DNA from: Peptoniphilus lacrimalis DSM 7455
GTDB taxonomy: Bacteria; Bacillota; Clostridia; Tissierellales; Peptoniphilaceae
Assembly (NCBI RefSeq): GCF_000378725.1
Contig: NZ_KB900374.1
Span: 26,277 to 90,276, forward strand
DNA length: 64,000 nt
Reading direction: 5' to 3'
Positions 17,851 through 26,401 of the stretch are shown here, piece after piece (the first letter of the stretch is position 1; each line of letters begins with the position of its first letter). A program made the translations under genes and the position numbers. A model generated the notes under the pieces. That model had not been told where the DNA came from. It saw nothing but the letters and a program-made list of their open reading frames with translations, and did no database searches.

Positions 17851-18720
17851 TCATTCCTTTCTCTTCCTTAATTTACTTATTCCTAAACCTGCCATATTGT
17901 TATAAACTATAAAAATTATTACTATAATAGCTGTTACTGCTTTTAAATCTGATGGCTGTAAGCCTGCTGATATTGCAATCCCAAAAATTACCCTATAGAC
18001 AACTGCTCCAATGATGGCTCTTGTTGTTCTATTTAAAAATTTTGCATTTTTTAAGAAAGCATCACCTATAACTATTGATGCAAGGGCTGAAACTATAATT
18101 GTTTGACCCATTGTAATATCACAATAACCGGTAGATTGTGCCATAAGTGAACCGGCTAGTGCTACTAAAGCATTGGATAATATAAGACCATAAGCATAAA
18201 ATTTGTTAGGATTTTCTCCCAAAGATTTAACCAGTCTTTCATTATCTCCTGTCGCCAAAAGAAGGTATCCTTTTTCAGTTTTCAAGAACCAATCCATTAT
18301 TATTTTTATAAGTCCTACTATTATCAGCAAAATAACAATTTTGGGTATAGATGAAAAAATCGAAAAAATCACATCTAGTTCATAAAATGTTACATTTGAT
18401 GTCCCTGTTATTCTCAAATTTACCGTATAAAGTATGGTCATGGTCAAAATTCCTGCAAGAATTGCATCAATTTTTAATCTTTTATATAAAAAATAAGTCA
18501 AATAACCAAATACCCCACCCATTACAAAGGCAAGAGCCATAGCTAAAAATGGTGAATATCCCAAAGTTAAAACCTTGGCAAAAACAAATGCTCCCAGAGG
18601 AAATGTTCCTTCTACTGAAAGGTCTGCTAAATTTAAAATTTTGAATGTAATCACTACGCCTATGGCAAGGATTGAAAAAATCAATCCTGTAACCAAGGAC
18701 TCCATTAAAACTGAACTCAT
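17851..18720 (-). CDS. ABC transporter permease, aromatic amino-acid (TrpXYZ-like) importer
   Basis: Hydrophobic 289-aa integral membrane protein with about 8-9 predicted helices, of the BPD_transp_2 type (NLADLSVEGTFPLGAF near residues 30-45, IVSALASIVIGDA, RTTRAIIGAVVYR). A good AAGGAG site precedes the ATG. It lies between its binding lipoprotein and ATPase. As the only permease here it probably serves both lipoproteins. Confidence 0.9.
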   Translation of the reverse strand: MSSVLMESLVTGLIFSILAIGVVITFKILNLADLSVEGTFPLGAFVFAKVLTLGYSPFLAMALAFVMGGVFGYLTYFLYKRLKIDAILAGILTMTILYTVNLRITGTSNVTFYELDVIFSIFSSIPKIVILLIIVGLIKIIMDWFLKTEKGYLLLATGDNERLVKSLGENPNKFYAYGLILSNALVALAGSLMAQSTGYCDITMGQTIIVSALASIVIGDAFLKNAKFLNRTTRAIIGAVVYRVIFGIAISAGLQPSDLKAVTAIIVIIFIVYNNMAGLGISKLRKRKE

Positions 18721-18739
18721 CTTTTCTCCTTTTAATTTT

Positions 18740-19723
18740 TTATTTTATTAATCTCGCATCTTTTAAAACTTGGTCTAAATTTTCAAGGTTAAGTTTTTTG
18801 CCACTATCTTCATTACAAACTTTGCTTGACTCTGTAGAAAAATATACTGGAATATCCTTAACTGGACTTCCTTTTAAAATTTGTACTGCCATTTCTCCTG
18901 CTTTTCTGCCTAAGTTTAAATAATCAACTCCATTTGATAGAAGAATTCCATTTTCTACAGGACCTTCTTCTGCTGCAAAGGAAGGTATTTTATTTTCAAT
19001 CAATCTTTCTGAAATTACTTTAGCTGATGATGCTACAAGATTATCACTTAAAGCATAGAATGCGTCTATGTCTTTCTTAAAACTTGTCATGGCTTGTGAA
19101 ACATCATTAATGTTATTAACTCCAACTTCCTTTACTCCTATAGATAAGTTTTGACAAGCTTTTTTTAACTCTTCTATTTGATATTTTGAATTAACTTCAT
19201 TTGTAGAGAATAATACTCCAATATTTTTTGTTTGTGGAAATAATTCTAAGAAATTTTCCAACTGCATATTTATTGATATATAGTCGCTTACTCCAGTAAT
19301 ATTTCCCTCTGGCTTTTCTAAATCTTTTACAAGACCTGCTGATACAGGGTCAGTAACTGCAGAAAAAACTATAGGAATATCTTTTACTATATTTTTTGCT
19401 CCCTGTGCTGCTGGAGTTGCAATAGCATATATAAGATCACATTTTTGTCCTTGAAAAGCTGAAACAATACTTGGAATTAAAGTTACATCTCCAGATGCAT
19501 TTTTTAAAATAATTTCTGCATCAGGAAATTCTTTTTTTATTTCTTCTTCAAAGCCTTTTTCTGATCTGTCTAAAGCAACATGTTCTGACATCTGAACTAT
19601 TCCTATCTTGACTTTCTTGTCGCTATTATCTGAAGAAAGCCCTTCACTTTTACCTTCTTTATTGCAAGCAGCCAATAAAAATAACAATGATAACAATCCT
19701 AAAAATTTACCTAACTTTTTCAT
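18740..19723 (-). CDS. ABC transporter substrate-binding lipoprotein (Tyr T-box controlled)
   Basis: Binding protein of 327 aa, ABC_sub_bind family, with signal peptide and lipobox LLAACN (MKKLGKFLGLLSLLFLLAAC). The two-lobe pattern VKIGIVQMSEHVALDRSEKGF, LIYAIATPAAQGAKNIVKDIPIVF and AVTDPVSAGLV is typical of the TrpX-like family. ATG 19723 is preceded by GGAGGT. It is the first gene after a T-box leader whose specifier reads UAC, so expression should rise when tRNA-Tyr is uncharged. Tyrosine, or a related precursor, is the inferred substrate. Confidence 0.9.
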   Translation of the reverse strand: MKKLGKFLGLLSLLFLLAACNKEGKSEGLSSDNSDKKVKIGIVQMSEHVALDRSEKGFEEEIKKEFPDAEIILKNASGDVTLIPSIVSAFQGQKCDLIYAIATPAAQGAKNIVKDIPIVFSAVTDPVSAGLVKDLEKPEGNITGVSDYISINMQLENFLELFPQTKNIGVLFSTNEVNSKYQIEELKKACQNLSIGVKEVGVNNINDVSQAMTSFKKDIDAFYALSDNLVASSAKVISERLIENKIPSFAAEEGPVENGILLSNGVDYLNLGRKAGEMAVQILKGSPVKDIPVYFSTESSKVCNEDSGKKLNLENLDQVLKDARLIK

Positions 19724-19741
19724 ATTTACCTCCAAATAGTA

Positions 19742-19999
19742 TAAAAAAAGTCCTTCGTCCTATAAAGGGACGAAAGACTTGACTTCGCGGTACCACCCGA
19801 TTTGTAATAATAATTACCTCTCATTTAAGGTCCAACAACCTCTAGCCTCAGTTAACGGTGGCTTCCGTATTTGCCTACTAAATTCAACAAATAAGCTACA
19901 GAGTGTATTAAGATTTGAAAAAAATGCCTTTCACCAACCGGCAATTCTCTGATTTTTCCGTACAATCTCTTTTCTCTCTATAATTGCTTTTTTGAAATT
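19742..19999 (-). promoter_or_regulatory. T-box riboswitch, specifier UAC (tyrosine)
   Basis: The leader contains the T-box sequence TGGTACCGCG (19786-19795), a terminator stem AGTCTTTCGTCC/GGACGAAGGACT with a T run (19743-19783), an AG bulge AGAGA and a distal GGTTGGTG loop in stem I. The specifier is read at 19905-19907 as UAC, followed by ACUCU closing stem I. The TGGT bulge would pair with a discriminator A, as expected for tRNA-Tyr. The promoter is listed separately. The specifier assignment comes from manual folding and alignment with the second T-box. Confidence 0.92.
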
Positions 20000-20005
20000 T
20001 ACTTT

Positions 20006-20034
20006 AATATAATATATAGGCAAACTTTTGTCAA
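20006..20034 (-). promoter_or_regulatory. Promoter of the Tyr T-box leader
   Basis: TTGACA (20029-20034), a 17-bp spacer and TATATT (20006-20011) on the minus strand. Confidence 0.75.
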
Positions 20035-20061
20035 GTAAATTTTTTAAATTTTTTTATTTTT

Positions 20062-21036
20062 TTAATTTCCAACAATTTCTGCCCCTTTAAATATTTGACT
20101 ATTTAAATCTATTCCTAGGGCTTGTGCCGTTTTCTTATTTACTTTTTTAACATTTTCTTTATTACCTTCCACTGAAATATTTTTAATATCCTCTCCTTTC
20201 AAAACTCTTGCAGCCATCTTTGCAGCTTGCTTTCCGTGTAGGTAATAATCCACTCCTTCAGACATTAATAATCCATTTGTTACTTGCCCTTCTTCTGCTG
20301 AAAGTGAAATAATTTTTTCTTCATTTAAAGTTTTTGAAATTATTGGAGCCGCAGATGCTACTGTATTATCTGTTAGTGCATAAAGGGCGTCAATCTTTCC
20401 TGAAATTGATGCTATGGCTTGAGAAATCTCATTTATATTATTTATTCCTACATATTCAAGGTCAAGCCCCATATCTTTACAAATCTTTTTTACTTCTTCA
20501 AGTTGAACTAGAGAATTTTTTTCAAAAGTTGAATAAATAAGTCCCAAAGTTTTTATATTTGGATTTAACTCAAGTAAAGTTTTTAAGTGATTTCTTATTG
20601 GGACTGCATCTGTTACCCCTGTTATGTTTGTAATTTTATCTTTAGATTCAACTAAGCCTGCAGCAACAGGGTCAGTAACCGCTGAGAAAATAATATTTTT
20701 GTTTGGCAAAGCAGTTTTTGCTCCTTGGGCTGCTGGCGTTGCAATTGCATAAACTAAATCCACATCATCTGATTGAAATTTTTTTGGAACAGTTGTTGTC
20801 AAAGTTGAATCTCCATTTTCATTTTGAACTTCAATTTCTGCATCTATTCCTTCTTCTTTTAGACCATCAATGAAACCTTTTTTAGCATTATCTAAAGAAA
20901 TTTGGTCCATATATTGAACTATGCCTACTTTATACTTACAATCGTCTATCTTTTTTTCTGCTTTATCCTTTGTGGAACAGCCCACAAGCATTGCTAAGCT
21001 AAGTGCTAAAGTTGTAGATAAGATTATTTTTTTCAT
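20062..21036 (-). CDS. ABC transporter substrate-binding lipoprotein, stand-alone paralogue (Phe T-box controlled)
   Basis: A 324-aa paralogue of the lipoprotein gene downstream, with lipobox MLVGCS and the same blocks (YKVGIVQYMDQISLDNAKKGF, LVYAIATPAAQGAKTALPNKN, AVTDPVAAGLV). ATG 21036 has an AGGAGG site. It has its own promoter and T-box with a UUC (Phe) specifier and no private permease or ATPase, so it most likely feeds the shared permease and broadens specificity toward phenylalanine. It lies upstream of the second T-box, in the same orientation. Confidence 0.9.
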   Translation of the reverse strand: MKKIILSTTLALSLAMLVGCSTKDKAEKKIDDCKYKVGIVQYMDQISLDNAKKGFIDGLKEEGIDAEIEVQNENGDSTLTTTVPKKFQSDDVDLVYAIATPAAQGAKTALPNKNIIFSAVTDPVAAGLVESKDKITNITGVTDAVPIRNHLKTLLELNPNIKTLGLIYSTFEKNSLVQLEEVKKICKDMGLDLEYVGINNINEISQAIASISGKIDALYALTDNTVASAAPIISKTLNEEKIISLSAEEGQVTNGLLMSEGVDYYLHGKQAAKMAARVLKGEDIKNISVEGNKENVKKVNKKTAQALGIDLNSQIFKGAEIVGN

Positions 21037-21062
21037 TATTTTTTCCTCCTCTTGCAATAAAA

Positions 21063-21327
21063 AAATCCTTCACCCACATAGGGCGAAGGATCGCGGTACC
21101 ACCTAATTTTATAATTAAAATAATTATCTCAAGAAATCTATCAATTTCTGTCCTTAATAACGGGGGCTTCCGTAGCAGTCTACTTAAATTTCAACCGCCA
21201 TGCTTTAGAGTGAATATTACATATCTATTTATCTGTGAGCTTTCATCTAACCTCACTCTCTAAAAAATAACTAGGATATCTTTCTCTCTATCATTGCATC
21301 TAATATTATTTATTGCTTTTTTTAATT
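21063..21327 (-). promoter_or_regulatory. T-box riboswitch, specifier UUC (phenylalanine)
   Basis: T-box sequence TGGTACCGCG at 21092-21101, terminator ATCCTTCGCCC/GGGTGAAGGAT with a T run, AG bulge AGAGAG, and specifier UUC at 21212-21214 followed by ACUCU, aligned with the UAC of the neighbouring T-box. The TGGT bulge fits discriminator A. It precedes the stand-alone lipoprotein gene. Confidence 0.92.
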
Positions 21328-21333
21328 TTTTAT

Positions 21334-21362
21334 ATCTTAACTTGATATAAAATTTTTGTCAA
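21334..21362 (-). promoter_or_regulatory. Promoter of the Phe T-box leader
   Basis: TTGACA (21357-21362), a 17-bp spacer and TAAGAT (21334-21339) on the minus strand. The 10-bp repeat array starts 29 bp upstream. Confidence 0.7.
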
Positions 21363-21390
21363 TACTTTTTTAATATATTTTTTTATTTTC

Positions 21391-21705
21391 TTCTTAGTTC
21401 TTCTTGGTTTTTCTTAGTTCTTCTTAGTTCTTCTTAGTTCTTCTTGGTTTTTCTTAGTTCTTCTTGGTTTTTCTTAGTTCTTCTTAGTTCTTCTTAGTTC
21501 TTCTTGGTTTTTCTTAGTTCTTCTTAGTTCTTCTTGGTTCTTCTTAGTTCTTCTTGGTTTTTCTTAGTTCTTCTTGGTTTTTCTTAGTTCTTCTTAGTTC
21601 TTCTTAGTTCTTCTTAGTTCTTCTTAGTTCTTCTTAGTTTTTCTTAGTTCTTCTTAGTTCTTCTTAGTTTTTCTTAGTTCTTCTTGGTTTTTCTTAGTTC
21701 TTCTT
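21391..21705. repeat. 31-copy tandem repeat of a 10-bp unit
   Basis: Units of TTCTTAGTTC and its variants TTCTTGGTTT, TTCTTGGTTC and TTCTTAGTTT run head to tail for 31 full copies plus 5 bp. All differences fall at unit positions 6 and 10. The array begins exactly at the stop codon of the AlbA_2 gene (the TAA at 21704-21706 overlaps it) and ends 29 bp from the -35 of the Phe T-box promoter. A 10-bp unit cannot be coding, and one unit is about one DNA helix turn. Copy number is likely to vary between strains. Confidence 0.97.
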
Positions 21706-23146
21706 AAAAATTAATTTTATAATACTGTGTTCTATCGTGAATCGAACTGCCATACCATTTTATCAATTTCTTTTTTTCAAGCTCCTTAAGAATTTTTTTG
21801 CAATAAGTAATCCCCTTTCCAAGATATTGACTAGCATCCTTTGTAGTTAAATTTATCCCACTATTATACATATAGTATAATATTCTTTTTTCACTTATTG
21901 TTAATTTATCAAATTCAATTTTAGATATATTGTTCTTAATATGATCTAAGCTTCTCAAACTTCTATTCAAAATATTATTTTCCAATACTAACAAAACATT
22001 ATTATTTGGTTCATAATATCTGGGTTCATTTAAGAATAATTTTTCCATTTCAGAATATATTCTTTTTACACCTTCATTCATTTCTTTAACCCAGCCAAAT
22101 TCAGATAAAATCCTTGCTATTCTAGGATTTCTAGAGTATCTTTGATTTAAAATATTTTCTATTGTTACTATATTAGGTAATAAACCAGGGCTTAATATTT
22201 CCATCCTGTCATCATAAATAAGCACTTTAATATGTTCACCTCTCATAGAGTAATTCCTGTGTGTTAAAGCATTTACAATTCCTTCAAACCAAGCAAATTC
22301 AGGATATTCAGGCATAATTCTAAACTTTCCGTCTTTATCCAAATACTGAAATTCTCTCAATTGTGTGTTAATAAATTCTCTTGCATTTCTAATTATATTG
22401 GGAATTGCTGAATCAAAATTTTTTTCCTTAACAATATTAATCTCAGTTCCAACTTTTTGCTTATCTCCATCATATTTAATAACTCGCAATCTGGCTTGAG
22501 GCAAAAACTTACTTGGACTTTTCCCGAATAATAAAATTCCTGCATTAGTGATTTTCCCATCAATATAAAAATTCCTTGCTTTTAGCACATCTTCTGTTGA
22601 TAAATCAGAAATATCCATGATAATTTTATACTCATTTATTAAATTCTCATCAATATCATTTAAAGTTGCTTCTGGTACAATTTCATCTTCAAAATATCTT
22701 TGACCTCTATCGTATTGTAATTGTAAGATTTGATTAAAATTTAGCTCTCTTGTCTTATCGTTTTGTCTTAAATAAACCTTACCATCATATGATTTAATAA
22801 CCCTGTCTAAAGATACATCTACAGAAAGTACTAATATATTATCTTTTTTTCTCTTTTCATTTTCAACATCTAAAATTTCAAATTTTACACTTATTGGTGT
22901 TTCTCTTAACTCTGTAATAAAAATATTTTTATATTCATCAATATTATGTGCTCCATCATAATTAAAGCCTGTAATTTCCCCGTCATCTTCAATCCCTATT
23001 ACTAACTGTCCACCTTCAGCATTAGAAAAACCAACTAAATGTTTTAAAATATCAAGAGGTTTTATTTTAGCACTCTTCCTATCAAATATTTGACTTTCTC
23101 GGCCAAAACGATAAAAAGATATTTTACCTAACAATTTATCATTCAT
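21704..23146 (-). CDS. AlbA_2 (Schlafen-like) domain / ATP-binding protein
   Basis: A 480-aa protein of the putative DNA-binding/helicase-related group. The N-terminal AlbA_2 domain (ESQIFDRKSAKIKPLDILKHLVGFSNAEGGQLVIGIEDDG, split here) is followed by an HATPase_c_4-like region (NALTHRNYSMRGEHIKVLIYDDRMEILSPGLLP, split) and a C-terminal winged helix (LTISEKRILYYMYNSGI). It is often annotated as an RNA-binding or RecG-like transcriptional regulator; the function is unknown. The ATG at 23146 has AGGTGA at proper spacing; an upstream GTG overlaps that site. It stands alone, with the 10-bp repeat array abutting its stop. Confidence 0.8.
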   Translation of the reverse strand: MNDKLLGKISFYRFGRESQIFDRKSAKIKPLDILKHLVGFSNAEGGQLVIGIEDDGEITGFNYDGAHNIDEYKNIFITELRETPISVKFEILDVENEKRKKDNILVLSVDVSLDRVIKSYDGKVYLRQNDKTRELNFNQILQLQYDRGQRYFEDEIVPEATLNDIDENLINEYKIIMDISDLSTEDVLKARNFYIDGKITNAGILLFGKSPSKFLPQARLRVIKYDGDKQKVGTEINIVKEKNFDSAIPNIIRNAREFINTQLREFQYLDKDGKFRIMPEYPEFAWFEGIVNALTHRNYSMRGEHIKVLIYDDRMEILSPGLLPNIVTIENILNQRYSRNPRIARILSEFGWVKEMNEGVKRIYSEMEKLFLNEPRYYEPNNNVLLVLENNILNRSLRSLDHIKNNISKIEFDKLTISEKRILYYMYNSGINLTTKDASQYLGKGITYCKKILKELEKKKLIKWYGSSIHDRTQYYKINF

Positions 23147-23261
23147 TTTAATCACCTATGTAAAAATTTTTATGACTCATATTTTTGTAGTTTATTTATA
23201 ATATTATATCAAATCATCTAATCCTTTTTTACTTACATAATCATAGTTTATATTAAATTAT

Positions 23262-23302
23262 AAAAAATCCAAAGGCTCTATATATTATAGAACACCTTTG
23301 GC
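23262..23302 (-). terminator. nadE operon terminator
   Basis: CCAAAGG (23269-23275) and CCTTTGG (23295-23301) close a longer imperfect stem; a T run follows on the minus strand. Confidence 0.8.
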
Positions 23303-23315
23303 AGAAATTTATTTT

Positions 23316-24044
23316 TTATTTTATTTTAAACATGGGCACAGGCATTCTCTTGTGATTTGACCTGTTGTGCATTCCATCAATTTTTTTCTTAATTTCTTCT
23401 TCTGGTATCTTTTCTCCTCTAATATATGAATCAAGAACTTCATAAGTAAATCCCATTTCAGATTCATCGCTTTGACCCTTCCAAAGTCCTGCTGATGGTT
23501 TCTTTTCAATAATAAAATCTGGCAAATCTAAGGCTTTAGCGAGCTTAAATATATCAGTTTTTAAAATATTTGCTATAGGATAAATATCAGCTCCACTATC
23601 TCCATATTTAGTTGAATAACCTACATACCATTCGCTGCCATTTGACGGCCCAACTACAAGATATCCTAAATCTTGTCCATAATAATATAAGGTTGTCATC
23701 CTTAATCTTGGCTTAATATTAGACCTTGCAAGTTTATTTTCAGAAGTAAAAGATGCTTTTAAAAGCTCATTGTAGGTATTAGTTAAATCTACAACTTTAA
23801 CTTCAAGGTCCAAGGACTTGGCGATTTTTAAGGCATCATTTTTGTCATCATCTATGGAATCACAAGGCATTATTAAACCAAGTGAATTTTCTGGAAATAC
23901 CCTTTTAGCAAGACCTGCCACCACAGCAGAATCAATCCCACCGGAAAGTCCAAAAATAAAACCCTTTGCGTGAGCTTCTTGTGCTCTTTCTCTTAGCCAA
24001 CTAACTAAATCATCTCTAAGTTTTTCATAATTCATATTACTCAT
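23316..24044 (-). CDS. nadE: NH3-dependent NAD+ synthetase
   Basis: Final step of NAD synthesis: amidation of deamido-NAD with ammonia and ATP. The 242-aa protein is the short form without the glutaminase domain. The PP-loop FGLSGGIDSAVVAGL, the GPSNGSEWYVGYSTKYGD segment and the DIYPIANILKTDIFKLA block are diagnostic. The ATG at 24044 has GGAG and overlaps the preceding gene by 8 bp. It is the last gene of the hflX-yigZ-CoA-binding-nadE series. Confidence 0.95.
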   Translation of the reverse strand: MSNMNYEKLRDDLVSWLRERAQEAHAKGFIFGLSGGIDSAVVAGLAKRVFPENSLGLIMPCDSIDDDKNDALKIAKSLDLEVKVVDLTNTYNELLKASFTSENKLARSNIKPRLRMTTLYYYGQDLGYLVVGPSNGSEWYVGYSTKYGDSGADIYPIANILKTDIFKLAKALDLPDFIIEKKPSAGLWKGQSDESEMGFTYEVLDSYIRGEKIPEEEIKKKIDGMHNRSNHKRMPVPMFKIK

Positions 24045-24414
24045 TTAATCTCCTATATACACAATCATTTACTACATTAAAATTATTGTCTTCTAAAATT
24101 TTTTCAAGACTTTTGTCAAAAGAACCTGGTTGGAAAAATATATTTTTTATCCCCAATTGCTTAGCTTCTTCTAAATATCCTTTTGCAAATTTGGGATTTA
24201 CTATCATATCAATAGCATCAATTTTTCCTGGAACTTCCTCTAAATTATTATAAACTTTTTGACCTTCAATTTCATCATATTTTGGATTTATAAGATAAAC
24301 CTTATAACCCTTTTCTTTTAAAATTTTAGGAATTTTATAAGAAAATTTTGATTTATCAATGCTTGCACCAATAACTGCCCAATTTTTTTCCTTTAACATT
24401 TCCAATGCGTCCAT
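24037..24414 (-). CDS. CoA-binding (YccU-like) protein
   Basis: A 125-aa Rossmann-fold protein of the CoA_binding_2 family: NWAVIGASIDKSKFSYKIPKIL, VYLINPKYDEIEGQKVY, GKIDAIDMIVNP and KNIFFQPGSFDKS. Related proteins bind CoA or a nucleotide, but no reaction is known. It sits between yigZ-like and nadE genes with tight spacing. Confidence 0.88.
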   Translation of the reverse strand: MDALEMLKEKNWAVIGASIDKSKFSYKIPKILKEKGYKVYLINPKYDEIEGQKVYNNLEEVPGKIDAIDMIVNPKFAKGYLEEAKQLGIKNIFFQPGSFDKSLEKILEDNNFNVVNDCVYRRLNE

Positions 24415-24418
24415 AATT

Positions 24419-25051
24419 TCACCTCATAATTTTTCCATCTATTGTTGGTAATTCTTCACAAGCTTTAACTTCAATTTTGATTTTTGCCCCTGTCATATCT
24501 TTTAAATCCTTGATGATTGGAGCATTTTCCTTTACATATAAAGTTAAGGATGCTATATCTGTAAATTCCTCTTGCAAAATTTTATACCCATTTATCGTAA
24601 GGTAGTTTAAAATTTTTCCGTGATAGGTATAATCATAAGAAAATTTTGTTCTGTTAAAATTTTCTCTAACAACTTTTTTTGCAGCTAATAATCCAAGTCT
24701 TGCACATTTTGTATATGCCCTTAAAAGACCACCTGATCCTAAGAGGATTCCTCCAAAATACCTAGTCCCAGTTACTAAAACATTTCTCATTTCTTCTTTT
24801 TTTAAAACTTCAAGCATGGGAATACCAGCTGTTCCTTGAGGTTCCCCATCATCTGAATATCTTTGAATTTTTGCGTCTTTTCCAATAATATATGCGTAGG
24901 TATTGTGAGTCGCATCCTTATAAATTTCTTTTATTTGGGAGATTTTATTAAGTGCCTCTTCTTCTGATTTTACAAAATAGCCGCCTCCAATAAAGCGAGA
25001 TTTTTTTTCTACAAAATCTCCTTCTCCGCCTGATAAAACTGAATTATACAT
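24419..25051 (-). CDS. YigZ/IMPACT family protein
   Basis: A 210-aa protein with an N-terminal UPF0029 (IMPACT) domain (KKSRFIGGGYFVKSEEEAL, ATHNTYAYIIG, SDDGEPQGTAGIPML, RYFGGILLGSGGLLRAY) and a C-terminal DUF1949-like domain (about residues 140-200). Eukaryotic IMPACT modulates Gcn2; the bacterial role is unknown. It overlaps the end of hflX by 8 bp. Confidence 0.92.
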   Translation of the reverse strand: MYNSVLSGGEGDFVEKKSRFIGGGYFVKSEEEALNKISQIKEIYKDATHNTYAYIIGKDAKIQRYSDDGEPQGTAGIPMLEVLKKEEMRNVLVTGTRYFGGILLGSGGLLRAYTKCARLGLLAAKKVVRENFNRTKFSYDYTYHGKILNYLTINGYKILQEEFTDIASLTLYVKENAPIIKDLKDMTGAKIKIEVKACEELPTIDGKIMR

Positions 25052-26312
25052 TTGCTACATACCTCTTTAATTTATTGTACTCTTTTTTACTTAAACTAAG
25101 CTCAATTTCTATGAAATTCTCCTTATATATAGGTTTAAGATCAAATCTTTCAATTAATTTATAAAGAATATCTGTGTCATCATAGGGAAAGTTTAATTTT
25201 GTATAAATATATTGTTCTGGCAAATTTTCTTCTATGGATTTTAATAACTTATTCATATCAGGGTCATTTTTGGCAGAAATATAAATCTTCTGTGACTTAA
25301 TTTTTAATGGTATGGTAGTGCTATTAAGATCAATCTTATCAGACTTATTAAAAACTGTGAGGATTTTTTTATCCTTAATTCCTATTTCCTGTAAGATATT
25401 CATTGTTGTGTCATAGGCAATTTCTAAATCTTTACTAGAAGCATCAATTACATGAACTATTAAATCAGAATATTTTATTTCTTCCAAAGTTGATTTAAAA
25501 GCTTCAATTAATTTTGTTGGAAGTTTTGAAACAAAGCCTACAGTATCTGATATTATAAATTCCCTACCTGAAAGTAACCTTGCTTTTCTAGAATTTGGGT
25601 CTAGAGTTGCAAAAAGCATATCTTTAACAAAAACTTCCTTAGAATCATCTTCTTTTATCCTATTTAGAATCGTAGATTTTCCAGCATTTGTATATCCAAC
25701 AAGAGATACAGTTGGAATCTTAGAATTCATCCTCTTTGACCTTGTGGTATCTCTAGTTTTTTTTGCTTTATTTAATTTTTCTTTAATTTTATCAATTTCT
25801 CTTAAAAGCCTTCTTCTATCGGTTTCAATTATTTGTTCACCAGGTCCTCTTGTACCAATACCACCGCCTGTCCTTGACCAACCTTTAATGCCAAGAAGTC
25901 GAGGCAGTTGGTACTCCAACTGTGCTAGCTCTACCTGAAGTTTTCCTTCATATGTGGAAGCCCTCAAGGCAAAAATATCTAAAATTAAATTAGTTCTGTC
26001 AACAACTTTCTTTTTAATTGTATCTTCTAAATTTCTTAACTGAATACCTGTTAATTCATCGTTAAAGACAATGGCATCCGCCTCTAAATTTTCAGCCATT
26101 TCTTTTATTTCCTTAACCTTTCCTTTGCCAATCAGATATTTAGGATTAAATTTTTCAAGATTTTGTGTCATCTGTCCAATAACTTCAGCCCCATCTGCAT
26201 AGCAAAGCTCATCTAGTTCTTTCATTGAAGTTTCTAATGAATTTGGATAAGCTCCTATATCAGTGCCAACAGTTATTACTCTTTCAATTTTTTTACTTGA
26301 TACATCTTCCAT
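25044..26312 (-). CDS. hflX: HflX ribosome-associated GTPase
   Basis: GTPase that can split stalled 70S ribosomes. The 422-aa protein has the HflX N-domain (KYLIGKGKVKEI), the glycine-rich GWSRTGGGIGTRGPGE loop before a coiled coil, and the G domain: G1 GYTNAGKST, G3 DTVGF, G4 NKSD. The G5-like region is ISAK. There is no Shine-Dalgarno before ATG 26312; instead a TATAAT (26319-26324) ends 6 bp upstream, which suggests a leaderless message. Three genes follow in the same operon. Confidence 0.95.
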   Translation of the reverse strand: MEDVSSKKIERVITVGTDIGAYPNSLETSMKELDELCYADGAEVIGQMTQNLEKFNPKYLIGKGKVKEIKEMAENLEADAIVFNDELTGIQLRNLEDTIKKKVVDRTNLILDIFALRASTYEGKLQVELAQLEYQLPRLLGIKGWSRTGGGIGTRGPGEQIIETDRRRLLREIDKIKEKLNKAKKTRDTTRSKRMNSKIPTVSLVGYTNAGKSTILNRIKEDDSKEVFVKDMLFATLDPNSRKARLLSGREFIISDTVGFVSKLPTKLIEAFKSTLEEIKYSDLIVHVIDASSKDLEIAYDTTMNILQEIGIKDKKILTVFNKSDKIDLNSTTIPLKIKSQKIYISAKNDPDMNKLLKSIEENLPEQYIYTKLNFPYDDTDILYKLIERFDLKPIYKENFIEIELSLSKKEYNKLKRYVANV

Positions 26313-26318
26313 AGATTC

Positions 26319-26324
26319 ATTATA
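26319..26324 (-). promoter_or_regulatory. -10 element immediately upstream of hflX
   Basis: TATAAT on the minus strand lies 6 bp before the ATG, which would place the transcription start at or next to the initiation codon. A convincing -35 is not seen. Confidence 0.45.
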
Positions 26325-26377
26325 CTACATTTAAGCTTTTGCAAAAATATGTTTTTATAGTATTAATTTTCTGCTAA

Positions 26378-26386
26378 TGTTATAAT
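26378..26386 (+). promoter_or_regulatory. Extended -10 promoter of the class A PBP gene
   Basis: TG-T-TATAAT upstream of an AGGTGA ribosome binding site and the ATG at 26402; the -35 region is poor. It is back to back with the hflX promoter. Confidence 0.55.
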
Positions 26387-26401
26387 GAATTAGGTGAGTA
26401 T

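Noticed and set aside
19742..21327. T-boxes as tryptophan (UGG) elements, as often found with TrpXYZ transporters
   Set aside because: No UGG lies at the aligned specifier position in either leader; the aligned triplets are UAC and UUC.
21391..21705. Tandem array as a possible CRISPR
   Set aside because: Units are 10 bp and contiguous without spacers; it is a simple tandem repeat.
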